Counted from the stretch's first letter, positions 12,191 to 24,116 are shown. The stretch: 64,000 bases of DNA from Taenia hydatigena (GCA_036345935.2 JADWOT020001445.1:62001-126000); one strand, 5' to 3'. The notes: generated from the letters alone by a model not told the origin. Program-made: numbers and translations.

Positions 12191-12399
12191 CTCTCCCAGT
12201 AAAGGGAGACACTTCACCATCGAGACCTTTGGCTCGAATCGGTGTGCCGGATCGGAAGGTGGACTCTATCCAAATTGATGTCCTATTCTTATCGTCCATC
12301 GCTTATCCTACTACGTCCTCTGCAATGATGGTGTGGTTTGAACAGAAAATAGGGAGCGAGAAAGGAGGAGAGGTTAATAGTAGGAACTGACGTGAGTGG

Positions 12400-12966
12400 T
12401 CATGCAAATGAGCCTGTTGCAGTAGATTCGACGTCTCTCAGCAGTCGCGAGGCATCCCAAAGAGCGTCATTGGTCATGAGCTCGGTGATAATGAGAAATC
12501 CATCGACCAGTGCATCAGGGCAGTGACTGAGGAAATGCACAATGTGCTTATGCAAGCGTCTTCGCATCATCCTCTCCGCCTCACGGAAGGCTTCAGCGAT
12601 ACACATACGTGACACGCATTCGCATTCGGTCGCTTCAACTCCTGCTGCGAGCGCGGTCGCCAGAGGTCAACAGCAATAAGGCGGAAGAAGTTGGACCAAT
12701 AAAAAAGGCTGCGAAGGTTAATGCCAAGTTGCAGTGGTTGGTCGTTTAGAGCAAACAAATTAAGGAATATATGCTCTTGAGTTCGTAGACCCAACGCTAA
12801 CTGGAGGGCAGAGTAAGCCAAGGCGGTCCTCTGCGATACATTCCAAGCACCAGCATAATGTCAGAAGACTCATCTGCAAGCGGTGGTCAGCTTTGAAGCG
12901 CTCATACTCATGAATTCTAAGCGCTGTTTTGACCATCTCCACCCACTGGTGATGTGCTCCTCTCAA
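12400..12966 (-). pseudogene. Fragments of unknown helical protein, copy 2
   Basis: Read on the minus strand, three frames in succession give one plausible protein: QWVEMVKTAL / TLCWCLECIAEDRLG (12,966 downward), then ALQLALGLRTQEHIFLNLF and FYWSNFFRLIAVDLWRP in a second frame, then AFREAERMMRRRLHKHIVHF and DALVDGFLIITELMTND in a third, down to the stop at 12,400. It looks like an all-helical scaffold protein broken by at least two frameshifts. I cannot name the family. Part of it recurs at 19.90-20.58 kb. Confidence 0.5.
12598..12613. promoter_or_regulatory. 16-bp palindrome (degenerate)
   Basis: GATACACATACGTGAC; the left half-site is decayed. It lies inside the protein-fragment region and corresponds to 7,557 and 20,189. 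Confidence 0.3.
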
Positions 12967-13098
12967 AACTCAGTGAACGCAGTGCAAGTATTCTCGTAAA
13001 AAGGTTATTCAGCGTTTGTTTGCTTGCCTTGAATTAGATCACTTTATATTTAATGTAGTCTGCTAACACCAGCTATCCTAACCTGATTAGTCCTGCGT

Positions 13099-13114
13099 GT
13101 CACACATGCGTGAC
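13099..13114. promoter_or_regulatory. 16-bp palindrome
   Basis: GTCACACATGCGTGAC, followed by GTGCAAGCT as at 8,131 and 20,729. Confidence 0.5.
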
Positions 13115-13962
13115 GTGCAAGCTTAGGTAGAGCGATGAGAGCATGGCATGCGATGTCAGGAAAGCGCATCTCTGACATGAAGAAAAGGAGACAAATTGAA
13201 CTTATTCTGTTTCCAGTGAGTGACTGCTGGCTGACACACAATGCAAGGCAGACAAGGCACAAACATGCACACACTTCAATGGAGTTGCCTGCTCCTTCCA
13301 CCCACCACCTCATTTCTAACTTGACACTTTCATCGCACTGACTGAGACAGGAGACTAAAATCCCTTACCTTATAGGCTAAAGTTTTGACCTCTAGCTCGT
13401 ATATCACCTCACTCGCGTGGCTATTCCACCACTCCTTCCTACACATGTGGATCCGATAGCGGCCCAACGGGGGAGGCATAGATGATATGCCATACACACT
13501 TCAAGATGACCCATTTCTTAATTGCCTAAGAAATTACTTGTCCAAAAAGGTTGGTAATGTTGCTTTTCATCTAGCTCCATTTGGTTCATTCACCCCCTGT
13601 AGAGCCGCTGCCAACTTCATGATTGTTTCCCTTGAGGCCCAGAACAGTTGGCTGTCCGCTAGCCTCGTCTTCTGTTTGTGCCATTAAGACGAAAATACAA
13701 TTATCGGAGATATAGGTAATATTGTATTCAAATACAAAGGCACGCATCCCAACGATTAGTCCACAGCCGTAGGAAGCTGCATTAACAAATGGTGGTGGTG
13801 ATAGCCGCTACGGTGAGTGGACACTTATTATTTTCCTACTACTGCGACAAACACTGTTAGTCCAATAAATAACCAGGCTTTTTTTGCTTGCGTTAAGCCT
13901 GACCAATGCGTCTGCTGCGCAAGTCAAAGCAATCAACCGTCCTAGTCTAACAAATGCCACGT

Positions 13963-13977
13963 GTCACTATATGTGAC
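13963..13977. promoter_or_regulatory. 16-bp palindrome (one base short)
   Basis: GTCACTATATGTGAC lacks one central base compared with the matching site at 8,987; both half-sites are intact. Confidence 0.45.
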
Positions 13978-14399
13978 GCAAAGAAATAATTGTGCATTTT
14001 TATTTTAATTGATATCAACGGTACCGTCATATGTTAGCAAAAATGATGAAAAAACTTAGTCTTTTAAGAAATTGTCTACAGTTTTGAAGTGAATAGAAAT
14101 ACAAATATATGGAGTCAACAATGCCAGAGCACTAACAAGACGGATTGCCCCCAAGTTGAGGTCACAAAGCTTCAAAAGGTGCTAGAAATGCCTTTAGTAC
14201 AAAATATATGCGACTTAAGTGTCAAAACATTTTAATAAAGGGTAAGCTATGAAAGATTTTAAGTGATTGATGCCCTTGCACATCACCTCGCTTCTGACGG
14301 GCGTCACCGATGGCCACTCGGAGGGCATGAAAAAGTGGATGCTGTGGGTCGGTGCCACTAAAACCTCTCAGCCACTCAAACTCACACTTTGGTCATGAC

Positions 14400-14610
14400 A
14401 CCACACACCAGTGAGGTGGGTCTGGTTAAGGCATGTTCACGTAGAGCGAATCTCGTTCATCCATTGGAAGACATGAGATTGAAGAACTTGCTGAGAACAA
14501 TCAACTTTGGTGTAGTCTATCCGGGTATTTACGCTGATTTAAGGTGACAGTAAAACAATGTTGAACAGACCAAACGTCGAAGCCATCCTTTGGACGAGTC
14601 ACTGTCTTGT
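14400..14610 (+). repeat. Segment shared with 33.70-33.90 and 55.83-56.00 kb
   Basis: All three places carry GGTCTGGTTA-GGCA-GT, a TCTATC-GGGT block, and then a GGCCTAAACGTTGAAGCC-like sequence. The same orientation is kept. No frame is conserved among the copies. Confidence 0.5.
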
Positions 14611-15560
14611 TGCGCCTGACGATGGAGTCGCCATCGTCAACGAGTGCATGGTCAACGGTAGACGTCACGACAGCCTGAAGACTGCTGAAGGATGCCAAAT
14701 GGACTACAAGAACTTGTTTTTATGTTGTTGCTCACTGTCGTTCCCACTCATTTTTTTTCACTTCCTCTTCCCTTGGAAAACAGATCGTCCATCGTGACAC
14801 ATTAGACAGTACGATACGCCATAGACGTGATGTCTAGGACATCTGGCTGCATAGGGATCGCTTTTAGGCCTTGTCCGCAATTCATTCGCTTACTGTTACC
14901 CTGAGAAGAGAAGCAGGAAGAAAATCACTTGATGGGATTAACCAAACTATTCGGATTAGTCGACGAGCATTCTTTTCACACAGTCAATTTTATTTAAAGC
15001 GACTCTGACTTATCCCGGTGTGCGACCATTGACCAATTGTATCAGGCACGTCGATGAACCCTACGACCGAAGCTGCCTTACCGTCCCAACTCTGCTGGGC
15101 CCAGCTGTCACAACCGCCCTAGAAGAGGGATCTTGTCATTCGCACCGCAGCCAATCACTAATGATCAGCAAAATATAATGCGCGCATTTATTGAATTCTC
15201 TTTCATGCGGGAATCCGTAAACATGATGTCATACCGGTTTTATGCCAAGAAGCCCTTAGCACCATCGAATTGGCGTGCGTATTACCACAGGAAAGACACG
15301 TCTCATTAGAGGAGAAGGCTTATCAAAGTACAAACGAGTTCTTTAGGTCGGTCAGCCGGTAAGCAATAATGAACTCAACCTATTTGCTTAGCTAAGTGTC
15401 TAGTTCGTGATGGCTGCGATAAGTCTCGAGCTTGATGGCAGAGAGAATCGGCTGCTTGAGGCTCACTGACATCAAATGGACCGAAGTTCTTAATTTTATT
15501 TAAGATTGTATTCAATTTTTGTTACCTGCGATCCTTAAATGCGCATCATAAAAAGTACCT
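14611..15560. other. No supported gene
   Basis: Only short open frames; no recognised repeat, RNA or splice-site pairing was seen. Confidence 0.5.
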
Positions 15561-15610
15561 GTCAGCCGTAGGAGTTGCTTGATGATTTGCATTCTTCTTG
15601 CCCATTTTAG

Positions 15611-15712
15611 CACTTTTTGGCTATTTCGGCACTAGAGAAAATGATAATCGTCTATCAGCCGACGAGAAAAGCCGAAGTCTGGTCCTTCTGGGTCCTCATG
15701 CTCGATGTTTAA
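15611..15712 (+). pseudogene. Decayed tyrosine-kinase exon, copy 1
   Basis: After a TTTTAG acceptor the frame reads VYQPTRKAEVWSFWVLM and stops at 15,710-15,712. It aligns with the best copy (34,312-34,438), which reads SYQPNAKADVWSFGVLM, the subdomain VIII-IX core of protein tyrosine kinases. The conserved Gly of WSFG has become Trp and the upstream PPEA motif is lost, so this copy cannot be functional. Together with the inverted R2 piece at 16.2 kb it forms an inverted counterpart of 54.8-55.5 kb. Confidence 0.6.
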
Positions 15713-16179
15713 CCTTACAAAAGCACAAAGAACAAGGATTGGTTCATTCATCAGATTTTGTGGTGTTTGAATGTGAGAGAATTTCCGGTTTGTTTCCATG
15801 CAATGAATATGCCATCCCAATATGCTTTCTAAGTCTTCTTTTCCAAACCACTTTAGACCGTCCGCGTATTTTTACCAAAAGCTCCATTATGAGGGCGAAC
15901 GCCTCCCATCACCGCAATGCCACGCCAATGCGTGTGAGACAGAAGTTTACTGCAACACGAAATTCTGCTGAGACGCACAATCGAATTAGTGAACTCTGGA
16001 TGAGAAATTAAACAGCATCGCCTGACACAGGAGTTCCACCCTATTTTAAGTGGGAATCGAAGACTGTTACCTGATCCGCCTTGTTTGTGTCCAAGTCTCA
16101 GTGCGGCTGATGCGGGTCGTAAAATAGCAGGCGAATGCAATGGTGCGCCACCTTTATAATCTGTTTTGCAGTTCACTCC
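15713..16179. other. No supported gene
   Basis: A 137-codon plus-strand frame (15,598-16,011) crosses this region, but it starts in a different frame over the kinase relic and has no recognisable content. Confidence 0.45.
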
Positions 16180-16470
16180 ATTGTGCGCTTCCGACCTCTC
16201 CTTCGACCGCTACTACTTATTGCTTTTCAGTAGAACCACAAACCCAACAGGTTTGAGTAAATAAGCAAATACGTTTGAAATGGGCCTGATGTACAATATG
16301 AATTAAATAAAGCATATATATATGCCTTCAGCGTCACTTTCGCTTGCATAGTACTGTAGTCGCTAAAAGCATTCCTAATTGCATTCTGGAACGTATTTAA
16401 AGGGAAAGCCTTACACTACAATAAGGCGGTGCTGATTCCACATTGCAGACTGCCAAACATTCTCCTGTTG
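16180..16470 (-). repeat. R2 repeat, inverted partial copy
   Basis: On the minus strand it matches 9,980-10,235: the GTTGGTTTCGTGG / CTGAAAAG-AATAAGTAG-GCGG stretch and the AATCC-CCTTGT / GGCTTTCC blocks occur in mirrored order. It lies between the kinase relic and the inverted composite repeat. Confidence 0.6.
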
Positions 16471-16689
16471 TCTTAATCTATGGCAGAGCCCAGAGGTATG
16501 CACGAAGTGGAGGAAAGATAATTGCCTGTGAGGGCAAGAGTTTTGTGTATAACTCCTCTTCATTCATTGAGATGCCGTCTGCAGACGGTGGGCAAGGAGG
16601 GAAGCGATTGTGACCTACATTAAGCCAATGTATTCATCCACCTAAGGTGTTGCCCTCTACGTAGTTCAAGCTTTACGTTGTTGATAATC

Positions 16690-17500
16690 AGAATTTCGGC
16701 ACCACCGAATGCCTCGATATGGGCATGTGTTTGCTTGGTCGAGAACTCACTAATCGCCTAGCAGGAAACTCATTCCACATAGCAAAGGAGTGTGCAAAAG
16801 GAGTCCCAGTGAGTTCCGATGTGGTTGACAGCTGGTCAGAGGAGACAGTCAATTGTGAGCCAGAGTGTGTGAGACTCTTCAGCGGTGCGAGATGACGTGC
16901 GATGGCATCGGTCTCTGACATATTTGAATAACGACAACCCTGAATAATATTCGTTTGGATTTTAGGCTATTACTGCATTCCAAGCATGGTTGGACACCTT
17001 TGAAGTTCTCTGATACGCCAACAAATTATTTACTTGTGTTTCCACTCTCGGTAGAAGCAAATCTGCATCAATATGCACATTGGATTTCAAGCAGAAAGTG
17101 TTCTTTGATAAAATTAAAGCAATCATTCTTCCTGCCTCTGATAAGTCCAAATTAATTTTCAAAATTAGTGGTTGCTCTCATTTAAGACAGGCAATCATGC
17201 CCCTGCGCCACACATGTGTGACACGAGCCATTTTGTAGATAAGAGCGCCTGATCGTGCTGACTTTTGCTGCAGATGCGACAATTTGGGTTAAAAACAGCA
17301 ACCAGTCTGTGGCATGGAGGCTGTGGAGTAATCACTGAGAGACAAACCTTCGCATGCCATTGCAAGATTACGTGTTTCTCTGCAGATTGTAATTCCACCC
17401 TGGTGGCACCGTCACAAGACGAGACCAGTAGACATCCACCTCCTCTGTGCCTCAAAGCACCTGGTCATGGACTTTACAGCGGCTCTGTAAAGAGAGTGGA
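16690..17500 (-). repeat. Composite interspersed repeat, inverted copy
   Basis: On the minus strand it carries, in order, the CTGTAAAGTCCATGACC box, GAGGCACAGAGGAGGTGG, the palindrome (17,207) and the GCAAATCTGCTTCTACCG region. It corresponds to 42.95-43.88 kb on the same strand and to 21.84-22.83 and 53.73-54.42 kb in the opposite orientation. Confidence 0.65.
17207..17222. promoter_or_regulatory. 16-bp palindrome
   Basis: GCCACACATGTGTGAC differs from a perfect inverted repeat only at the second base. It lies in an inverted repeat copy. Confidence 0.5.
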
Positions 17501-18350
17501 TGAATAAACGCGGCAGTATGGGGATTTGCTCTGCCGTCCTCTTTCTCTATTTATCTTCGAATGCTGCGACGTTACGCCCTACCATCTCTTTCAGTCACTC
17601 CTATCGCATTACATGTAGATGCCTTAGTACTCCGCGCACGGCCAGACGAATAGCAGTGCAATCGCACGACCAGCTGGTGCATTTATTAGTCTCTTTACCG
17701 CTATTGCAATTCCTTTTGCAGCACCGAATGGTCATGTGAATTCCAGGCTGTGCGCTTATGGGTGAGCAGCGATTGAATCATACTAATGGTCTAGATGGGT
17801 GAAGCCTTAGCTCTCGTCGACCGTTTAAACAGCAAATCATTGTTTCACTAAATAATGCAGCTGAGGCGGTGATTGACGGTAAGTTTGTGTCTTTATAAGG
17901 TCAACTCTTTCCTCAGGTCCGACACCGCAAAAGGACTGCATGTAGACGCCATTTTGCAAACATGTCTGGTTGCCTTAATGAGACTGATGGGGGTGAGACG
18001 AAGCTCTGGTGGATGCAATCTGCACATGGTTGAAATATCAAACGTCCAGGTTCATTTTGAGTGGCCAAATTTTTCTTAAACAACAGATTTAGCGCTATGG
18101 TATCCACAACATCCCAAAATTGAGAAGCGAGGTGGTGCGAAACGGAGCGCATGCGGTCTTCTGATTTTAACCAAAATATTCCAATGCGCATCTCATCTCC
18201 ATGCAGGGTTAACGCGTCTTATTCCTTTTGCAGCATATGAAAGCATATGCTTGACATTTTAGTTCCATCTGCGCCTCACTTTCATGGCCATTCCCTCGTT
18301 GCTTCCGCGCAAACTCCGATACATTTTTCTCCCTATCATTTGACAGATGG
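17501..18350. other. No supported gene
   Basis: Short open frames only. The last part precedes the Hsp70 pseudogene but shows neither the TATA box nor the 5' flank of the intact gene. Confidence 0.5.
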
Positions 18351-18420
18351 CAAGTTCTAAGCAGCACCATGAGTAGTCAGGCAAGTCGATCATCAGCAGC
18401 TAGTGTTCAAATTTTAGTCC

Positions 18421-19560
18421 ATGGAGAACGAGAAATTTAGGGCGAAAGTGGCTAGTGGTTACAAGCATTTGGGTGGTGAAGACTTTCCTTCACTATTAGT
18501 GAATCACTGTGTGAAGATTTCCAAAATAAGGCATCAAAGGAAGAACTTGATAGGCGACAAGAAAACCATTAAGCGTTCAAGGAATGGGTGTGAGGAAGCA
18601 AAGAGCATTTTGAGCTCAGCTGGTGACACCAACATAGATGTTGTATCTTTGTTCGGTGGTATCGAACCTCTTCAAAAGGACGATGATTGTAGTGAAGATG
18701 GAGGAGGACGACATCAGCAAGATTGTGCTGGTGGGTGGATCGACGCTTATTTGGAGGGTGGAGAAGATGTTGCAGGACTTCTTTGAGGGCAAAGAGGTGA
18801 AGAGATCCATCAACGCAGACGAGGCAGTGGCCTATGATGCAGCAATGTTGGCATCCATACTGACTGGTCAGGGGCCAGCGGCAAAGCAGAATTCGATGTT
18901 GCTGGAATTGACACCACTTTCACTAGGTTTATGTGACGGATTTGGTTCGATGTTGACTGTGGTAAAGCGCGACACGTCGATTTCGACGAAGAAAACATTC
19001 TCCTGCTTAACGAGTGTAGACGATGAAGTATTTGCTATATTCAAGATTTATGAAGGGGAATGTATGAGCACGTATGGCAACCACTTGTTGGGTACTTTTG
19101 GGTTGGTTGGTTTCTCTCCAAATCTGCGTCAAGGGACCAAGTTTGACGTGATCTTTGAACTTGATGAAAATGGCATTCTCCATGTGTCGTCGGTGAACTA
19201 GGCGACAGGAAAGCAGAACAGCATCACGATCACCAACTACAGGGATCGTTTGTCCGAGAAGGAGATAAAGCAGATGCTGAGGGATGCGGAGATGAACAGG
19301 AAGGAGGATGGGAAGGAGAGGAGTAGAATGGCATCAAAGAGTGGATTGGTGGACTGCATCTACAGCATAAAAAGGAAATTGAAGTAAGAAGAGGTGAGGC
19401 ATAGGACATCAAAGGAGTATCGGGAAAGAATGCGTGTGAGAGGGCAATCAAATGGACGAACGCTGTAAATCAGACCACAACGGAGAACCATAAAATGAGC
19501 AAAAGTGTAAGAGCGTGTCCAGCCTTTTGACGAAATCAAATAGACTCGGTTCACGAACAT
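18421..19560 (+). pseudogene. Hsp70 pseudogene, 5'-truncated and frameshifted
   Basis: The sequence corresponds to about residue 218 to the C-terminus of the Hsp70 at 4.22 kb. It starts at the NEKFRAKV / HLGGEDFPSLLVNHCV stretch in one frame and shifts near 18,650 with loss of ~25 codons. It then continues in a second frame ([40 protein letters not shown]) to a stop at 19,199-19,201. The lid region follows ([26 protein letters not shown]) with another stop. The first ~217 residues, carrying the ATP-binding motifs, are absent. The homology runs past the stop into the 3' flank, so this is a DNA duplicate and not a retrocopy. It cannot make a chaperone. Confidence 0.93.
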
Positions 19561-19786
19561 AGTGCAGTACAGAGTAGACGCGAACTTATTCCAACGCTGA
19601 CCAATTTCACTTCCCAATTACTGCGTCATATTCCGCCTCCCATCAACACAGTCGTGTGTACATTTTAAGTGGACATGCATAATGGACTTATTTCAACCTA
19701 GCGTCGAGATTTATTTCTCCTTTTGTTGCTCGCACGTGTACGTTGCCAGTTCTTTTCCAGTAAGTCGGCAGGAATAGTGCTACTGA
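19561..19786 (+). repeat. Duplicated hsp70 3' flank
   Basis: It follows the 3' flank of the intact gene (about 6,060-6,250): AAGTAGACG-AAACG, CCCA-TTA-TG-GTC, GTGGACATG and a C/T-rich stretch ending GC-CACGTG-ACGTTG. The flank then joins abruptly to block copy 3. Confidence 0.6.
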
Positions 19787-19900
19787 CAGTAAAGGGAGAC
19801 ACTTCACCATCGAGACCTTTGGCTCGAATCGGTGTGCTGGATCGGAAGGTGGACTCTATCCAAATAGATGTCCTATTCTTATCGTCCAATGCTTATCCTA

Positions 19901-20582
19901 CTAAGTCCTTTGCAGTGATGGTGTAGTTTGAACAGAAAATAGGGAGCGAGAAAGGAGGAGAGGTTGATGGTAGGAACTGACCTGAGTGGTCATGCAAATG
20001 AGACTGTTGCAGTAGATACGGCGTCTCTCGGCAGTCGCAAGGCAGTCCCAAAGAGCGTCATTGGTCATGAGCTCGGTGATAATGAGAAATCCATCCACCA
20101 GTGCATCAGGGCAGTGACTGAGGAAATGCAAAATGTGCTTATGCAAGCGTCTTCGCATCATCCTCTCCGCCTCACGGAAGGCTTCAGCGACACGCATACG
20201 TGACATGCATTCTCACTCCCCTAATCGCCCTCGGTCGCTTCAACTCCTGCTGCGAACGCGGTCGCCAAGGTCAACAGCAATAAAGTGGAAGCAGTTGGAC
20301 TAATAAAAAAGGCTACGAAGGTTAATGCCAAATTGCAGTGGTCGGTCGTTTAGAGCAAACAAATTGAGGAATACATGCTCTTGAGTTCGTAGACCCAACG
20401 CTAACTCGAAGACAACTTGAGCCGAGGCAGCCCTCTGCGATACATTCCAAGCACCAGCATAATGTCACAAGACTCATCTGCAAGCGATGATCAGCTTCGA
20501 ATCTGGCTTTGAAGCGCTCATACTTATGAAATCTAGGAGCTGCTTTGACCACCTCCACCCACTGGCTATATGCTCCTATCAA
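19901..20582 (-). pseudogene. Fragments of unknown helical protein, copy 3
   Basis: QWVEVVKAAPRF and TLCWCLECIAEG lie in a frame from 20,582, and AFREAERMMRRRLHKHILHF with DALVDGFLIITELMTND in the frame 20,206-19,901. The central FFRLIAVDL part has stops here. The substitutions relative to copy 2 are mixed, so none of the three copies looks maintained. Confidence 0.5.
20189..20204. promoter_or_regulatory. 16-bp palindrome (degenerate)
   Basis: GACACGCATACGTGAC; only the right half-site is intact. Confidence 0.3.
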
Positions 20583-20712
20583 AAATCATTGAACGCAGTG
20601 CGAGCATTCTCTTAAAAAGTTGTTCAAATTTTGTTTGCCTGTCTTGAATTAGATCACTTTATATTTAATGTAGTCTGCTAACACCAGCTATCCTAACCTG
20701 ATTAGTTTTGCG

Positions 20713-20728
20713 TGTCACATATGCGTGA
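20713..20728. promoter_or_regulatory. 16-bp palindrome
   Basis: GTCACATATGCGTGAC; both outer half-sites are intact. Confidence 0.5.
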
Positions 20729-21395
20729 CGTGCAAGCTTAGGTAGAGCGATGAGAGCATGGCATGCGATGTCAGGAAAGCGCACCTCTGACATGAAGAAA
20801 TGGTGTAAGATTGAACTTCTTCTCTCCCCAGTGAGTGACTGCTGACTGTAACACAATGCATGGCAGACAAGACACAAACATGCACATACTTCAATGGAGC
20901 TGCCTGCTCCTTCCACCCACCACCTCGTTTCTAACTTGGCACTTTCATCGCACTGACTGAGACAGGAGACTAAAATCCCTTACCTTATAGGCTAAAGTTT
21001 TGACCTCTAGTTCATATATCACCTCACTCGCGTGGCTATTCAACCACTCCTTCCTACACATGTGGATTCGATAGCGGCTCAACGGGGGAGGCATAGAAGA
21101 TCCGCCATGCACATTGCAAAATTACCCATTTCCCAATTACCTAAAAATGTTATCAATGAGGATAGTGGTTGGCAATGTGACCTCTCATCTAGCTCCATGT
21201 GTTTCACCCACCCCCTATAGAGCCGCTGTCAGGTTCATGATTGGTTCCCTTGAGGCACAGAACAGTTGGCTGTTTGCTAACCTCGTCTTCTGTTTGTGCT
21301 ATTAAGACGAAAATGCTTACTCAGCAATACTTTGCATGAAGCTCATTAGCGCAGTAGTATCATTGCCAGCTATCGAAAATTGATATTTTCCGCAT

Positions 21396-21411
21396 GTCAC
21401 ACCTGTGTGAC
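21396..21411. promoter_or_regulatory. 16-bp palindrome
   Basis: GTCACACCTGTGTGAC has both half-sites GTCACAC/GTGTGAC. It lies 80 bp beyond the end of block copy 3. Confidence 0.5.
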
Positions 21412-21839
21412 GTGGAAGTTTAAGTATAGAAATCAGGATAATACATGTTAATGTGGCAGAGTATATGTCAACATTTAACTGCAGTAAAAATATTAATAAT
21501 GATCGGACACAGAAAGTGGAATACTAAGCCTTATTATTTACGAAGAACACCATCACCTGGTGGAACACTGCTGGAGTGGTCTGCTTCGTCCACGCACAAC
21601 CTCGTTTTGACAAGGCACTTTAGTCAAAGAGAGCTAGAGAAGGAACTAGAAGGTTGATTAATTAGGTGAGCAGCTTAATGGATGGCTGGATGGACGACTG
21701 CAACATTGGCGTTTGGAGGACACTCCGGATATCTCGCCCTTCTCACTTTGGGCGGGGTCTTCGTGTGGCTGTTGAATATTTCAGGCCCTTATGGATCCTT
21801 CTTCCATTTGTAGAACTAATAATTAGCTGGAGGCGTACT

Positions 21840-22830
21840 TAGGAAAATGGACAGCAGTGCGACATCCCACCCGGCCACATATATTCCACCCACCCTCTCT
21901 TCAGAGGCTCTGTAAAGTCCATGACCAAAGTCTTTGAGGCACAGAGAAGCTGTGTCTACTGATCTTGTTTCCCAGTCGTGTCATTAGGACGGATCTACGA
22001 GCTGCAGGAAAACAAGTAACCTTGCATTTGTACAAGAAAATGTGACGCCCATCGACCACTCTACAGCCCCTAGACCCCAGACGGGGTCTTCGTTCGCTTA
22101 GCTTGAGCTGTTGTCATGCGTCTGTGGCACGATCCAGCATGACCGATCGAGCTTGCCTGGTAAATGTCCATGTCACATAAATGTGGCACATTGACGTAAA
22201 TGTCAATTTCAGGTGACAACAAACGCTAACGTTAAAGATCGATTGAAATTGTAGCAGGGGAAAAACATTGCTGATTTATTAAAACAAAACATTTGATATC
22301 TGGAGGCTAAAATGTTTGCAAATATGCATCCGCCTCCACCGCGAACAGAAGCTTAAATAACTAAATGGTTACGAAGTTTCCAAAGACGAATAGAATGCTT
22401 TTATAACATAAAACTTAAGGAGATTTTATTCAGAGATGACAACTTTTACAAGGTCAGGGATTGTTGTCAATGCACGTCATCAAGTAGACTTTCTTCCTTG
22501 GTCAGCTGTCAACCACCAGGACAACCACTGACACTCCTTTTGTATACTCCTCTGTGTAGTGGTATGGGTATCTGTTTAGGCAAATAATGAGGGCTCGACC
22601 CCTCAAACACATGATAAATCGACTCAGTCGGTGGTGTCAATTTCTAATAATTGACTCCGTAAGGCTTGAACTACCACGCAAGTATCATTTGAGGTGAATG
22701 GAGATAGTAACTGTGATGTAGATCAAAGTCGCCTCCTCAGGCAAATCTCCTACTTCTACCGCGATTTCATTAACACTGCTTTGCCAACAGTTCTTCACCG
22801 CCACCTCGAGCATGTAGGATTTCCTTAGTC
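21840..22830 (+). repeat. Composite interspersed repeat, left outer copy
   Basis: Carries CTGTAAAGTCCATGACC (21,911 on), GAGGCACAGAGAAGCTG, the palindrome at 22,172 and the AGGGCTCGACC / TGATGTAGATC R2 blocks. It pairs as inverted repeat with 42.95-43.88 kb. Confidence 0.7.
22172..22187. promoter_or_regulatory. 16-bp palindrome (one half-site mutated)
   Basis: GTCACATAAATGTGGC; the left half is intact and the right half has GGC for GAC. Confidence 0.45.
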
Positions 22831-22849
22831 CATGTTTTAAATTAACCTG

Positions 22850-23700
22850 ATTTTAATTGAGCAAATGTGTGCGACCACCCATCAAGGCCCGTTCGCTTCA
22901 CCCACCCTCCCTGTAGAGCCGTCGCAAAGATCATAACCGATTCCTCTAAGGCACGAAAAGCTGAGTGCTCACTGGACTTGACTTCCAGTTGTGCCTTCCA
23001 TGCTAAAATACAGCCAGCAGCAAATTTGGTGATCTCGAATTTCGGCTACCGACGTGTGCCTTCCAGTGTCCAGTCCACGGTCACCAAAGCGCAATTTGGG
23101 TTCGGGTCATTGCCACCACTCCAAAAAACTTGTCACGTCTCCGTTCGCTTATATTGATCTCATTTATTGCATCTGAGGTTCAAGTCGACAAAACTGACCG
23201 CCATCGCCTGATGGATGACCCGTGTCACACATATGTGACGCAACGGAATGGTTTCACATTTTAAGCTGCAACAACCTCTAAGGTAGACTATCATTTAGTA
23301 TTGCAGCAACAAAAAGGCAATGGTTTTAAGTTTGTTAAAATCATTTGCTGCTTAGAAGCTAACGTGTTTGCGGCTGCGGCGTTGCATTGCCTATGTAGAA
23401 AAGTTTAATGTCACACATTTGACTAATCGGAAATAAAGCACTGCGAATGTCTCGATTCCAATTTCCGCACGAATAACTTTGTTGTTTCTAAATGCACTTA
23501 TCGTGATCTGCAATATATTCTCCTCTACTCAAATACATTTGCGGTCTAGTCCGGATATGCCCTCAGTGGAACCGGATACAAACGACCTGGACTTTTCCAC
23601 GTTGGAGAATAAGATAAATAAAATCATGTCTTCTTTACGCCTTCGCCAACGGAATTCCTGCCTACAATTTAAGCACTGAATATGAGGTAAGCTGCCAAGC
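22850..23700 (+). repeat. Composite interspersed repeat, left inner copy
   Basis: Starts with CCACCC-CCCTGTAGAGCCG and AAGGCACGAAAAGCTGAGTG, then the palindrome (23,224). A 66-codon frame follows (23,479-23,679) whose text (FSSTQIHLRSSPDM) also appears at 42,077-42,310 on the other strand. That frame is probably just repeat sequence. Confidence 0.7.
23224..23239. promoter_or_regulatory. 16-bp palindrome
   Basis: GTCACACATATGTGAC; its mirror in the right arm (42,514) preserves all 16 positions. Confidence 0.55.
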
Positions 23701-24116
23701 TAGAGCTATAAATGCTTATTATAGTCTTTGCATCGTTTTAGCAAGCTTTGAATAACACAATCAGTCAACGAAATCATAGCTCCCCGAGACTTCCTCGGAG
23801 ACGAAAGCAGATATAACACATGAAGGGAATGCATTTATTTGGTAGCCAGAAGGAGAATTCGAGGTGTTGACAGGGCCTAGAGGCCAGTTTGCTTAGTGAT
23901 GACAAAACAGCCAACCAAGTGCCCGCAACAGTCGATGGGGGATACGGCAATGCCAGCTAAGTTAAAGCGAAACTCAGACATTGCTTAAGTCTAGTGTAGT
24001 CTACTCTGGTGTAGTCTAAGCCTCGTCTAGTCCAGAGCATAACTACTCTCATCAGCATCACCATTTAACATAGCATGATGAGGAATAAAGGAAATGGAGA
24101 GAGGAACGGAACTTAC

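Larger units (their letters stand above)
12194..14400 (+). repeat. Block repeat, copy 2 of 3
   Basis: Very close to copy 3 from the AGTAAAGGGAGACACTTCAC start (12,194 / 19,787) to the CATTAAGACGAAAAT box (about 13,697 / 21,316), and close to copy 1 up to about 14,330. Unlike copy 3 it is not preceded by any Hsp70 remnant. It carries three palindromes (12,598, 13,099, 13,963) and broken minus-strand protein fragments. Confidence 0.8.
19787..21316 (+). repeat. Block repeat, copy 3 of 3
   Basis: Starts and ends at the same sequence landmarks as copy 2 and lies directly behind the Hsp70 pseudogene, which links the block and Hsp70 in one amplified segment. Three palindromes (20,189, 20,713 and 21,396 just outside) are associated. 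Confidence 0.8.

Noticed and set aside
18361..18420. ATG at about 18,370 as a possible intact start of a short Hsp70
   Set aside because: The following text does not match the Hsp70 N-terminus, stops follow quickly, and the ATP-binding motifs are absent.
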